From contig DGPZ01000003.1 of the NCBI GenBank assembly GCA_002390675.1, positions 17,985-81,984 of the forward strand: a stretch of DNA of 64,000 nt, given 5' to 3'. A program made the translations under genes and the position numbers. The notes below the pieces were generated by a model. The model saw nothing but the letters and a program-made list of their open reading frames with translations, was not told the origin of the DNA and did no database searches. Source of the DNA: Deltaproteobacteria bacterium UBA4427. GTDB lineage: Bacteria > Myxococcota_A > UBA9160 > UBA4427. Of this stretch, positions 17,078-25,514 are shown piece after piece (positions within the stretch are counted from its first letter, which is position 1; every line of letters begins with the position of its first letter).

Positions 17078-17679
17078 GCCGCCCATCCAAAGGCTCGCAA
17101 GCCGAAGAAGACGCCACCGATCATGACGGCCAGGAGTGTGCCTAACTCGTTGTTGTCGGAGTAGCGGTCGAGCCTCCATTTGGAATCTCCAGAAGCCGGA
17201 GCCTCGTCTGATTCGGGAATACTGCTCGAAGCATCGCTCCAGGCTGTCCATCGCGGCCAAAGCGCCGGCACCGCCGTGCGATATCGATCAAACCGCTCGC
17301 CGTAGCGAGACGCCAATCGACTGCTCTCGACTTCTTCCTTGCGCGGGAAATAGTACCCGGCGAACCACGGCCAAAATGCGAGAAGCGCTAGCACGCTCAG
17401 AAAACCGCCGATCGCGATCGCGAATCCGGTCCCGATCAAGATCGTGCCCAGGTAGAGCGGGTGCCGCAAATAGGCGTACGGTCCGGTGGTCGTCAAATCG
17501 TCGTTCTTGACGAGATGCCCAGCGCCCCACCCTCGAAGCAATGTCCCAGCGATCCATAACGGTGCCGCAAACCCAAAAGAACGCGCGTCGGGCGAATACG
17601 TCGCCAGGATCACCAGTCCGATCACATAGAGCGGAAGGAAGCGCGCCTTGAAGTTCTTGAGGCGGACGGGATTCCGCAT
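17074..17679 (-). CDS. Isoprenylcysteine/phospholipid methyltransferase-like membrane protein
   Basis: A 201-residue membrane protein with four or five hydrophobic segments. The hallmark of the PEMT/ICMT family is present: 'LTTTGPYAYLRHPLYLGTIL' followed by a hydrophobic helix and 'RKEEVESSRLASRYGERF', the SAM-binding Arg/Glu region. The C-terminus adds one more predicted helix ('LLAVMIGGVFFGLRAF'). It is co-translated with the small kinase. The methyl acceptor cannot be told from sequence. Confidence 0.75.
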   Translation of the reverse strand: MRNPVRLKNFKARFLPLYVIGLVILATYSPDARSFGFAAPLWIAGTLLRGWGAGHLVKNDDLTTTGPYAYLRHPLYLGTILIGTGFAIAIGGFLSVLALLAFWPWFAGYYFPRKEEVESSRLASRYGERFDRYRTAVPALWPRWTAWSDASSSIPESDEAPASGDSKWRLDRYSDNNELGTLLAVMIGGVFFGLRAFGWAA

Positions 17680-17804
17680 GGCTCTACGCTAATCCCCGTG
17701 GCCCGAAGGGGCAACGCCAAGAAGAGAGGCGGTCATCCGCACCAGTGGCTGGCTCGGCAGGCCGGTTGTGACGGTCCGCCTCCAATGCCGACTAATGATC
17801 CGCG

Positions 17805-18239
17805 CTAATGATCTAAGTCGTCCGATTTCAGCGAATGCGACTGGCCCTTGGCGCGCCCTTCGTCGAGCACCATCTCCCAGAGCTCTTCGCGCAGCCGCTC
17901 GCGGAATTCCGGATTTACCGGAACCGGGTCGAGGTCGGAGGCGAGGAACTCGAGCAGCTCGGGATCGCCCTGGGCGTCTCCCCAATGCTCGTCTAGTGCG
18001 GCGACGCCAGAGGACGAGTTCGCCTCAGGAATCGGCACGCGTGCCGCATCGATTAGAGACCGCGTGCGCGCAGCTCCCCGAACACCCCGACCCCCTTGAA
18101 CAATAGGCACAACATTCGACGGCCATTCATCCGTAGTCGATTCAGGAGCTGAGCGCTCGGGTGTTGCCGGTGCGGGTAAATCATATGGGACCGGCTTCAG
18201 CCAGTTCCTTATTTCCTGCCAGATTTTGTCTCGCACCAC
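17805..18239 (-). CDS. Hypothetical protein, soluble, acidic C-terminus
   Basis: A 144-residue protein I do not recognise. The start is GTG with GGAGG ten bases upstream. The N-terminal 'IWQEIRNWLKPVPYDLPAPA' is followed by a low-complexity middle, then a conserved-looking helix pair 'DPELLEFLASDLDPVPVNPE' and 'FRERLREELWEMVLDEG'. There is no signal peptide or membrane segment. The C-terminal helix pair recalls short proteins that accompany sigma/anti-sigma genes, but this is only an impression. Confidence 0.6.
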   Translation of the reverse strand: MVRDKIWQEIRNWLKPVPYDLPAPATPERSAPESTTDEWPSNVVPIVQGGRGVRGAARTRSLIDAARVPIPEANSSSGVAALDEHWGDAQGDPELLEFLASDLDPVPVNPEFRERLREELWEMVLDEGRAKGQSHSLKSDDLDH

Positions 18240-18505
18240 GAGTGACCTACCTCCATGAGGTCGACGAGGTGCGCCGTATGCGCCTCATCGATCTCAAATA
18301 TTTATTCGGTTTTCGGACCCGAATTCGGAGCCGCAGTCGCGATTCCGATATCTGATGTCATCTCAAAGTGGTCAAAGCACCCATCTTGTGTCAGAAACGA
18401 ACCAATTAATCCCATCGATCAGAATAGATTCTCAAAAATGATCCCTGCAGGCAGTCGATTTGAAGTGCGGCGGGTTCCCACGAGGGAGTCATCAGGCCCC
18501 TGCGG

Positions 18506-19198
18506 CTAGGTGGGGCCCGACAGACCTCTTACGAGTAACTCGATCAACGCTTCACAGGTTCGCTGTAATTCCTCACCTGGCGGAATCCGCGTGTAGACCC
18601 CGAATAGACTGGTCATCAAAACGAGTGCGACCTGCTCCGGCGGGAGATCACTCTTCACCTCACCTCGATCGAAAGCGTTTCGAAGGTGGCTCGCCAGCTC
18701 ATCCGAGAGGCTTGGAATGTTCTGACTTGGATCCTGAACATCGTAGGGGCGCCGAACGTAAAGAGAGAGCATTTCGCCAAGTAGGTCCGCTTCTCCAACC
18801 AGGCTGTGTTCATCGAGGATCGCTTCGTTCACGCGCATCAGGAGCTCCCTCAGCGACGGATTCGACTCGTCGAGAACGGCGACTCGTCGGGCCACCCGCG
18901 CACTGATGCGCCGGGCTAGCTCGATCAAGACATCATCCTTGGTCGCGAAGTGGAAGTAGAACGTTCCTCGCGCCACCCCGGCGGCTCGTGCGATACGGTC
19001 GATCTGCGAGGCGCCTACGCCGACCTCGCGAAATTCTCTCAATGCCATCTCGAAGAGTCTTTCCCGCGTCTCGGCACGCTTTCGCGCCCTCAGGCCCTCT
19101 TCTCGCGAAGCGGGCCTATTCGCGTCGTCTCCCGAGAGGTTCCTACTACCCCCTGTGATGGAACGGGATGTACCGATGGTTGGCGGAAGGCTGCCCAT
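18506..19198 (-). CDS. TetR/AcrR family transcriptional regulator
   Basis: The N-terminal helix-turn-helix is clear: 'RERLFEMALREFREVGVGAS' and 'IDRIARAAGVARGTFYFHF', followed by 'KDDVLIELARRISARVA'. The ligand-binding C-terminal domain ends with 'LVLMTSLFGVYTRIPPGEEL'. At 230 residues it has an unusually long ~40-residue N-terminal arm rich in Arg/Ser. The likely promoter is so close to the ATG at 19198 that the mRNA may be nearly leaderless. A half-palindrome in that promoter suggests self-regulation. No obvious target gene is adjacent. Confidence 0.9.
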   Translation of the reverse strand: MGSLPPTIGTSRSITGGSRNLSGDDANRPASREEGLRARKRAETRERLFEMALREFREVGVGASQIDRIARAAGVARGTFYFHFATKDDVLIELARRISARVARRVAVLDESNPSLRELLMRVNEAILDEHSLVGEADLLGEMLSLYVRRPYDVQDPSQNIPSLSDELASHLRNAFDRGEVKSDLPPEQVALVLMTSLFGVYTRIPPGEELQRTCEALIELLVRGLSGPT

Positions 19199-19204
19199 GC
19201 CGAG

Positions 19205-19233
19205 GGATTAAGAAACTGGCTGACGTTTGTCAA
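19205..19233 (-). promoter_or_regulatory. Predicted tetR promoter with overlapping palindrome
   Basis: On the minus strand TTGACA (19228-19233) is 17 bases from TAATCC (19205-19210). The -35 overlaps an imperfect palindrome, TGAC-N4-GTCA (19221-19232), the size of a TetR-family half-site pair. The predicted start of transcription falls at or near the ATG at 19198. Confidence 0.4.
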
Positions 19234-19484
19234 CCAAAAATACCCCCCGGGAACCGGTGGCCGCCCGACGGGTTGTATGAAACACGACGCTGGATGCAGT
19301 CTCGTCTGACGGGCTGTCGGGTGAGGCCCCACTTGTGCGGAAACTTCTCGCGGGTCGCAAATGGCCTCAACTGCGGCTCGCCCACGATTGCACCTGCAGT
19401 GTCTCGGCGCCGGATCAAACTTCCAGACCGCGCCAAGTCGCTAACCGGCAAGCTATCGAAGGGGCAATCGAACGAAGCCCAGCG

Positions 19485-19584
19485 GGACCTTCCTCGGCAA
19501 CAGTCGTCCATCACCATCGAGGCGGGTGATGGACGGCTGTCGAGGCCGGTCGGGCCCGGCAGAGCCCGAGCCGCGGGAAGGTCC
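19485..19584 (+). ncRNA. Candidate structured RNA (three-way junction)
   Basis: In the 478-base gap between the TetR and sigma genes, an outer stem GGACCTTCC/GGAAGGTCC (19485-19493 with 19576-19584) encloses two hairpins. The first is a 15-bp stem (19501-19515 with 19525-19539, 9-base loop). The second is TCGGGC/GCCCGA (19550-19555 with 19564-19569). The one irregular pair of the long stem is U-G if the plus strand is transcribed but A-C if the minus is, which favours a plus-strand RNA. A further AGGGTC/GACCCT pair lies at 19593-19598 and 19630-19635. It matches no RNA family I know. Confidence 0.4.
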
Positions 19585-19676
19585 AAACGGAAAGGGTCGG
19601 AAGGTGAGCGAGGCTTGAACTTGGACGCAGACCCTGCCCGGAATCCGTGTTCTTCTAAAGCAAACAGAAGGGAATA

Positions 19677-20276
19677 TTAAGGGCGGAGTAATCCCTCAAG
19701 GCCGGGTGTGCCCGCCGAAATAGCTCGCCGCATCCGATAGAGATTCGCTTTCACGGCGTCCTCGCTCTTACCGAGCGCGGTCGCGATAGCCCGAATGGGC
19801 TGCTGCCGAAGATGCTTAAGATGGAAGATCCGGCGCTGTAAAGGCGTCAGATCATTCGCGATCACGTATTCGCACCGACCTAACACTCGTCGCGCATCGA
19901 CGGTCTCATCCGCGAAGGGACCCTGCGCTTGAATATCGAGGGCACCGCCCTCTTCGAGAGGCTCAAGCCGCGGACTCGGCCGCCGGAAGCGTCGGTTCAC
20001 CTTGTTGCGCGTGACACCAAAGATCCAAACCAAGAGTGCGGATTCGCCCTTGTAGGAGCCAAGCGCCGACATCAAGGTCATGAAGACCTCTTGCGCAACA
20101 TCCTCTGCTTCTCCGGGGTCGTTCAGTCGCTTCAAAGCAAAGCGATAGACACGCGGAAAATAGGTTTCGTAGAGAAGGTCGAAATGTTCTCGACTACCGG
20201 CCAAGATCTGTTCAACGAGCTCTTGGTCGGAATCCCAGGCCTTTTTGGTCTGATTAGTCTGGTGATCTCTTTGCAC
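19677..20276 (-). CDS. ECF-type RNA polymerase sigma factor
   Basis: A 199-residue sigma-70-family factor with regions 2 and 4 only. Region 2 has 'FDLLYETYFPRVYRFALKRL' and 'EAEDVAQEVFMTLMSALGSY'; region 4 has 'LTPLQRRIFHLKHLRQQPI' and 'ATALGKSEDAVKANLYRMR'. The start is the GTG at 20276, since GAGGAGCATAATC directly precedes it. No anti-sigma gene is next to it. A consensus sigma-54 promoter and a long leader lie upstream, so it may act as the second tier of a sigma cascade. Confidence 0.92.
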   Translation of the reverse strand: MQRDHQTNQTKKAWDSDQELVEQILAGSREHFDLLYETYFPRVYRFALKRLNDPGEAEDVAQEVFMTLMSALGSYKGESALLVWIFGVTRNKVNRRFRRPSPRLEPLEEGGALDIQAQGPFADETVDARRVLGRCEYVIANDLTPLQRRIFHLKHLRQQPIRAIATALGKSEDAVKANLYRMRRAISAGTPGLEGLLRP

Positions 20277-20416
20277 GATTATGCTCCTCGATTTCGGCGA
20301 GGTGTCGCGCGGACGCTCCAAGCGCCGACCACATTCCGGGTGCCGAATACCTCGACGCACGAATCGCGTTCAGTCGCTTGATCAGATCCGATCACCCTGT
20401 TCGCTTCCACATGATT

Positions 20417-20442
20417 CCAGCAGGTCCCTGAACTCCTGCTGG
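20417..20442 (-). promoter_or_regulatory. Leader hairpin upstream of the ECF sigma gene
   Basis: The arms CCAGCAGG and CCTGCTGG form a perfect 8-bp stem with a 10-base loop. It lies about midway in the ~255-base leader between the sigma-54 promoter and the sigma start codon. It could be an attenuator, an RNA processing site or a DNA-binding site. No poly-T follows. Confidence 0.35.
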
Positions 20443-20540
20443 GTGGTCGCGATTGATCGAACCTTTTGTCCACTCGAACTCGCCGAGCTTTTTGGCTTTT
20501 CAAAAGTCAGTCCAGTCACCCGGACACAGTCCATGATATA

Positions 20541-20556
20541 AGCAAGCTACGTGCCA
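20541..20556 (-). promoter_or_regulatory. Consensus sigma-54 promoter
   Basis: The minus strand reads TGGCACGTAGCTTGCT, an exact match to the sigma-54 -24/-12 consensus TGGCACG-N4-TTGCW. Transcription would run toward the ECF sigma gene, whose start codon is about 255 bases downstream. The bases from 20277 to 20725 hold no convincing gene; this promoter and the hairpin at 20417-20442 are what I see there. The required enhancer-binding activator is not identified in the window. Confidence 0.7.
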
Positions 20557-20725
20557 GCCCACCCTCAGGTGCGCCTTTCCCTCTAAGTCACTGAATTCGC
20601 ACGGGCGTGACTCCGATCACCGAAAACCTCGGAATGCCCCAACACCTTGAAAAATGGAAGTTTTTTGCCCATTCCGGAGAGCATCCTCCTCATACCCAAC
20701 TTTCTGCCGCTTTCGATTCGGATCT

Positions 20726-21235
20726 TCAGACCTTCCCGGGAACCAGGAACCAACGCCCCTCCTGCCAGCGCCACTCGTCCTTCCGAGCAAGAGAAGTATT
20801 CCACCAGCGCAACGGAAGGTCGTTTCGGCCAACGAATCGAAGGTCGAGCATAAGGTTGCCGGTCTCGGATATCTCGACACCCAAAAGCTCGACGCGCGTC
20901 GGTCGGTTGTATCGAATATTGGCCCGGTCGAGCGCATCAACCAGCGCCGCGTAGTAGTCCGAGTACGAGGCCACATCGGGAAAAAATTGCCGAACGCTCG
21001 GGTCCTCGAAGGTCGCACGTGAGTTGAAGCGCCGACTCGTAATCCGGCCATAGAAAATCTCAGAAAGCGGCAATAGCTGCGAAACCGCTTCCGCCGGCAA
21101 AGCCGCCGCGATCTCGGTCCGCTCCGTATCCGTTAGATCATCGCCCCAGGATCCGACCGGCCCCGAGTTCGCACAGCCGGTCCCAATCAGAACGAGTGCA
21201 AGGAGCAATCTTTGCGGCCGTGGCAAACGACTCAA
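20726..21235 (-). CDS. Putative lipoprotein, unknown function
   Basis: A 169-residue protein with a lipoprotein signal, 'RLLLALVLIGTGCANSG'. The rest is a mixed alpha/beta domain ('EIFYGRITSRRFNSRATFED', 'LMLDLRFVGRNDLPLRWW'), ending soon after a Trp-rich 'KDEWRWQEGRWFLVPGKV'. It resembles small secreted NTF2-like or nuclear-transport-fold domains only in length and Trp pattern, so I give no function. Its TTG start overlaps the ppdK stop by 4 bases. Confidence 0.7.
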   Translation of the reverse strand: MSRLPRPQRLLLALVLIGTGCANSGPVGSWGDDLTDTERTEIAAALPAEAVSQLLPLSEIFYGRITSRRFNSRATFEDPSVRQFFPDVASYSDYYAALVDALDRANIRYNRPTRVELLGVEISETGNLMLDLRFVGRNDLPLRWWNTSLARKDEWRWQEGRWFLVPGKV

Positions 21236-24144
21236 TCGGATTCTCCCTCAGATTGTTCTGCTACCGCAGCCTGAGCGGCAGCGAGTCGAGCGAGTGGAAC
21301 GCGGTACGGCGAACAAGAGACGTAGTCGAGACCGACCTCGGCGAAGAAGCGAACACTTGCGGGGTCACCACCATGTTCGCCGCAAACGCCGAGCTTCAAA
21401 TCAGGTCGTGTCTGCCGCCCTCTCTCGACGCCCATGCGAACGAGCTGCCCGATTCCCTCGGTATCGATCGAGACGAAGGGATCGGCATCGAGCAGACCAC
21501 TCTCGACGTAGTCCGGCAAGAAATTGCCAGCATCGTCGCGTGAGAGCGCGTAGCCCATCTGAGTGAGGTCGTTCGTGCCAAAAGAGAAGAAGTCCGCATA
21601 CTTCGCGATCATGTCTGCCGTGAGCGCGGCGCGCGGCACTTCGATCATGGTGCCGATGATCGGCTTGACCCGCGTGCCTGGGTTCTCTCGACGCACTTCG
21701 GCGATCACGTCCTCGGCCAGCTTTCGCATACGCTGGAGCTCGGCCTCGTGCGAGACGAGTGGAATCATGATCTCTGGCTTCACGCGAACGCCGTCCGCCG
21801 ACGCATTCACGGCGGATTCGGTGATCGCCCGGACCTGCATGGCGTAGATCTCGGGGTAGGTGATTCCGAGACGACACCCACGATGCCCGAGCATTGGGTT
21901 GAACTCGTGCAAACTCTCGAGCGCGTGCCGGATATCCCCAAGCGAGCGCCCGAGACTGTCGGCAACCGTCTGAATGTCTGCTTCCGAGTGCGGAAGGAAC
22001 TCGTGAAGCGGAGGATCAAGCAATCGAACCGTGACCGGCAGCCCGTCCATCGCACGAAAGATTCCCTCGAAGTCACTTCGCTGCATGGGCAGCAGCTTCG
22101 CCAGTGCCTCTTCACGACTTCGGACATCGGTGGCCAGAATCATCTGTCGCACGACGAGAATCCGCGCCGGCTCAAAGAACATGTGCTCGGTTCGGCAGAG
22201 CCCAATGCCTTCCGCACCGAAGGAACGCGCGACTTTCGCGTCCTGCGGAGTGTCGGCGTTCGTGCGAACACGCAGCTTTCGCACCTTGTCGGTCCACTTC
22301 ATGAGTTCGGTAAACGCGCCGCCCAATTCTGGCAGCACCGTCGCGGCCTCACCGAGCATGACCTCACCGGTCGAACCGTTCAGCGTCAGGATGTCGCCTT
22401 CGCGAACGATATCGTCGCCAATGCGCATCACGCCCTGTTCGTAGTTGATCGCCAGCGCGCCACAGCCCGCGACGCAACATTTGCCCATACCCCGCGCAAC
22501 AACCGCCGCGTGAGACGTCATGCCGCCCTTCGCAGTCAGGATGCCTTCGGCCGCATTCATCCCAACGATGTCTTCGGGGGAGGTCTCGATGCGAACGAGG
22601 ATGACCTTCGCGCCACCCTTTGCCTTCGCCTCCGCACCCTCTGCCGAGAAGACGACTTCACCGACCGCTGCCCCTGGAGATGCGGGCAAACCTCGCGCGA
22701 TGACCGGCGGAGCCTTTGATGGATCGATCGTCGGATGCAGGAGCTGGTCGAGTGAATTCGCGTCCACGCGCTGGATCGCTTCTTTTCGGGTGATCAGCTT
22801 CTCTCTTGCCATGTCGACGGCAATCTGAACTGCAGCGCCCGATGTTCGTTTTCCTGCGCGCGTCTGCAGCATCCAGAGCACTCCGTCCTGGATCGTAAAC
22901 TCGATATCTTGCATGTCGCGGTAATGCTTTTCGAGGCGCTTGTAGATCTTGACGAGTTCCTTGTATGCCTTCGGCATCTCGCCTTCTAGGGTCGGTAGCT
23001 TTTTCGTATCCTCGACGCGGCTCTCCTCGTTGATCGGCTGAGGCGTGCGGATCCCAGCGACAACGTCCTCGCCTTGGGCATTCTTCAGATATTCGCCGTA
23101 GAAATTGCGCTCTCCCGTCGCCGGATTCCGCGTGAAGGCCACGCCCGTCGCACAGTTGTCACCCATATTTCCGAAGACCATGGATTGGACATTGACCGCC
23201 GTCCCCCAATCATCCGGGATATCGTTCAGGCGGCGATACGCGATTGCTCGCGCATTCTCCCAAGAGCCGAACACGGCACCTATTGCACCCCAAAGCTGTA
23301 CCTGGGGATCCTGCGGGAACGGCGCCTGAGTCGCCTCTTGCACGATTTCGAGATAGTCACGCACGACTGCGCGCAAGTCCGAGCCCGTGAGATCCGTGTC
23401 GTCCTGTACTCCGCGAGCTTCTTTAGCGACATCTAAACGATGCTCAAAGCGGTCATGAGGAACGCCTAACACCACGTCGCCGTACATTTGAATAAATCGG
23501 CGATAGCTGTCGAAGGCAAAACGCTCGTCCGCCAGCTTGGCGAGGCCCACAACCGTGTCGTCGTTGAGGCCGAGATTTAGGACGGTGTCCATCATCCCCG
23601 GCATCGAGGCGCGTGCGCCCGATCGGATAGAGACGAGCAGAGGCCGCTCTGGATCCCCGAAGCGCAGGTCCATCAACTGCTCGACATTCGCCAGAGCCGT
23701 CAGCACATCCGCCTTCACTTCCGGCGGCAGCTTCTGCCCACGGCGATTAAAGTCCGCGCAAACGTCGGTCGAGATCGTGAAACCGGGAGGCACAGGAATA
23801 CCCAGGGAGGTCATCTCCGCCAGGTTCGCGCCCTTCCCGCCCAAGGTTTCCTTCATCCCGGCATGGCCGTCGGCTTTGCCTCCGCCGAAAAAGAAAACAC
23901 GTCTCTGACTTGCAGCCTTCGCGGCAGCGGCCTTAGCGATCTTCGACTTCGCCGAAGCTGGCTTCGGTGTAGAAGCTTTCTTGGCCATAGCCTTTTTGGC
24001 TCGGGTCTTTTTGGCCGGTGCTTTTTTGGCGACGGTCTTCTTCGCGGCGGCTTTCTTATTCGCCGACTTCTTTGCGACCTTTTTAGCTGCCGGTTTATTC
24101 TCTGCCGCCTTCTTAGACCGGGCCGTGGCCTTCCGCGCGCTCAA
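21232..24144 (-). CDS. ppdK: Pyruvate, phosphate dikinase with H1-like N-terminal extension
   Basis: PPDK interconverts pyruvate, ATP and phosphate with PEP, AMP and pyrophosphate. The nucleotide-binding domain starts near residue 83 ('RRVFFFGGGKADGHAG', 'LGGKGANLAEMTSLGIPVPP'). The swivelling phospho-His domain has 'GILTAKGGMTSHAAVVARGM', and the C-terminal PEP domain has 'GTMIEVPRAALTADMIAKYA' and 'LGVCGEHGGDPASVRFFAEV'. Without its first ~80 residues it would be a normal ~890. Those residues are almost only Lys and Ala with some Pro/Ser, like a histone H1 tail. Its start overlaps the glyS stop. Confidence 0.96.
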   Translation of the reverse strand: MSARKATARSKKAAENKPAAKKVAKKSANKKAAAKKTVAKKAPAKKTRAKKAMAKKASTPKPASAKSKIAKAAAAKAASQRRVFFFGGGKADGHAGMKETLGGKGANLAEMTSLGIPVPPGFTISTDVCADFNRRGQKLPPEVKADVLTALANVEQLMDLRFGDPERPLLVSIRSGARASMPGMMDTVLNLGLNDDTVVGLAKLADERFAFDSYRRFIQMYGDVVLGVPHDRFEHRLDVAKEARGVQDDTDLTGSDLRAVVRDYLEIVQEATQAPFPQDPQVQLWGAIGAVFGSWENARAIAYRRLNDIPDDWGTAVNVQSMVFGNMGDNCATGVAFTRNPATGERNFYGEYLKNAQGEDVVAGIRTPQPINEESRVEDTKKLPTLEGEMPKAYKELVKIYKRLEKHYRDMQDIEFTIQDGVLWMLQTRAGKRTSGAAVQIAVDMAREKLITRKEAIQRVDANSLDQLLHPTIDPSKAPPVIARGLPASPGAAVGEVVFSAEGAEAKAKGGAKVILVRIETSPEDIVGMNAAEGILTAKGGMTSHAAVVARGMGKCCVAGCGALAINYEQGVMRIGDDIVREGDILTLNGSTGEVMLGEAATVLPELGGAFTELMKWTDKVRKLRVRTNADTPQDAKVARSFGAEGIGLCRTEHMFFEPARILVVRQMILATDVRSREEALAKLLPMQRSDFEGIFRAMDGLPVTVRLLDPPLHEFLPHSEADIQTVADSLGRSLGDIRHALESLHEFNPMLGHRGCRLGITYPEIYAMQVRAITESAVNASADGVRVKPEIMIPLVSHEAELQRMRKLAEDVIAEVRRENPGTRVKPIIGTMIEVPRAALTADMIAKYADFFSFGTNDLTQMGYALSRDDAGNFLPDYVESGLLDADPFVSIDTEGIGQLVRMGVERGRQTRPDLKLGVCGEHGGDPASVRFFAEVGLDYVSCSPYRVPLARLAAAQAAVAEQSEGESD

Positions 24145-25514
24145 AGTCCCGCCTCCAATCGATCCCGGAGCCTATTTGCCAAGCCTTCAATCGGCACGCG
24201 TTCCTGGTTCATCGTGTCGCGCTCTCGCACGGTCACGCATCCGTCATCTTCGGAGTCAAAGTCGTAGGTCACACAGAAAGGCGTGCCGACTTCATCCTGA
24301 CGGCGATAGCGCCGGCCAATATTTCCGGCATCGTCATAGGAAGTATTAAACAGCCCGCAAAGCGTCTTATTCAGCGCCTTAGCCGGCTCAGCCAACTTCT
24401 TTGACAGCGGCAGAACCGCCACTTTAATTGGCGCCAGCGTCGGGTGGAAGCGCATCACAGTGCGCTCTTCGCCGCCCTCGAGCTGCTCGTTGCTATAGGC
24501 AGCCACGAGCAATGCCAGGGTCGTGCGATCGATGCCCACTGATGTCTCGATACACATCGGCATGAAGCGTTCTTTGGTTTGCTCGTCCGTAATCCCGAGT
24601 TCCTTGCCGGAATATTCGGTGTGCCGGGACAGGTCCCAGTCGCCACGGTCATGAATGCCTTCGATTTCCTGCCATCCAAAGGGGAAGAGGAATTCGATGT
24701 CGTCCGCGGCATTCGCATAATGTGCGAGTTCGTCGGCGGCATGAGGACGGGTTCGCAGGAGCGAATCGTCTATCCCGATATCGCGATGGAACTGGAGACG
24801 ATATTCGCGCCAATGCTCGAACCACTTCTCCCGCTCAGACGGATGGCAGAAGAACTCCATTTCGGCCTGTTCGAATTCGCGACTCCGGAACGTGAAGTTC
24901 CGTGGCGTGATCTCGTTTCGGAAAGCCTTGCCTACCTGCGCAATGCCAAAGGGGACCTTCTGGCGAGCCGATTCACGGACTCGCTTAAAACCGCTGAAAA
25001 TTGGCTGGCAGGTTTCAGGTCGCAAGAACGCAGTGGTCGACTCATCAACGGAGGCGCCTAGCTGCGTCGACAACATCAAGTTGAAGTCACGAGCCTCGGT
25101 AAAATCGTGGCTTCGGTCGGCGTCTTTCTTGGTCGTCGCCGAGCATTTTTCGTCCGGGATCTGATCCGCACGAAAGCGTTTGTTGCACCGTCGACAATCG
25201 ACCATCGGGTCACTGAAATTATCGACGTGACCGGAAGCTTCCCAGGTCCGCGGATGCGAGATGATGGCGCTGTCGACACCGACAACGTCTTCACGCTCGC
25301 GCACCATTCGGCGCCACCAGAATTGCTTCAGGTTATTTTTGAGTTCGACACCCAGCGGGCCGTAGTCCCAAAATCCTGCGATGCCGCCATAGATCTCGCT
25401 GGCTGGATAAATGAAACCGCGAGCTGCGCAAAGGGAGACGAGCGTCTCCATAGCAAGAGGGTGGCGCTTCCTACCCTCGTCGGAGGAAGAAGCATCTATA
25501 GAAGTGTCGGACAT
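24141..25514 (-). CDS. glyS: Glycyl-tRNA synthetase (homodimeric type)
   Basis: A 457-residue alpha2-type class II GlyRS. Visible are 'ARGFIYPASEIYGGIAGFWD', motif 2 around 'FGIAQVGKAFRNEITPRNF', 'REFEQAEMEFFCHP', and motif 3 'PMCIETSVGIDRTTLALLVA'. The anticodon-binding domain begins near 'LAPIKVAVLPLSKKLAEPA'. The glycine-site loop reads 'RPETCQPIFSGF' where Thermus-type enzymes have ETAQGIF. The next gene, ppdK, overlaps it by 4 bases. The recO-glyS-ppdK neighbourhood is shared with deltaproteobacteria. Confidence 0.95.
   Translation of the reverse strand: MSDTSIDASSSDEGRKRHPLAMETLVSLCAARGFIYPASEIYGGIAGFWDYGPLGVELKNNLKQFWWRRMVREREDVVGVDSAIISHPRTWEASGHVDNFSDPMVDCRRCNKRFRADQIPDEKCSATTKKDADRSHDFTEARDFNLMLSTQLGASVDESTTAFLRPETCQPIFSGFKRVRESARQKVPFGIAQVGKAFRNEITPRNFTFRSREFEQAEMEFFCHPSEREKWFEHWREYRLQFHRDIGIDDSLLRTRPHAADELAHYANAADDIEFLFPFGWQEIEGIHDRGDWDLSRHTEYSGKELGITDEQTKERFMPMCIETSVGIDRTTLALLVAAYSNEQLEGGEERTVMRFHPTLAPIKVAVLPLSKKLAEPAKALNKTLCGLFNTSYDDAGNIGRRYRRQDEVGTPFCVTYDFDSEDDGCVTVRERDTMNQERVPIEGLANRLRDRLEAGL

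Noticed and set aside
19168..19680. 170-codon open frame on the plus strand
   Set aside because: Composition is dominated by Arg/Ser/Gly from GC-rich codons, with no ribosome site or domain; it overlaps the tetR start and the structured RNA candidate.
23860..24350. Plus-strand frames rich in Phe/Leu opposite the ppdK start, looking like membrane segments
   Set aside because: They are the antisense of the Lys/Ala repeat; the codon pattern explains the apparent hydrophobicity.
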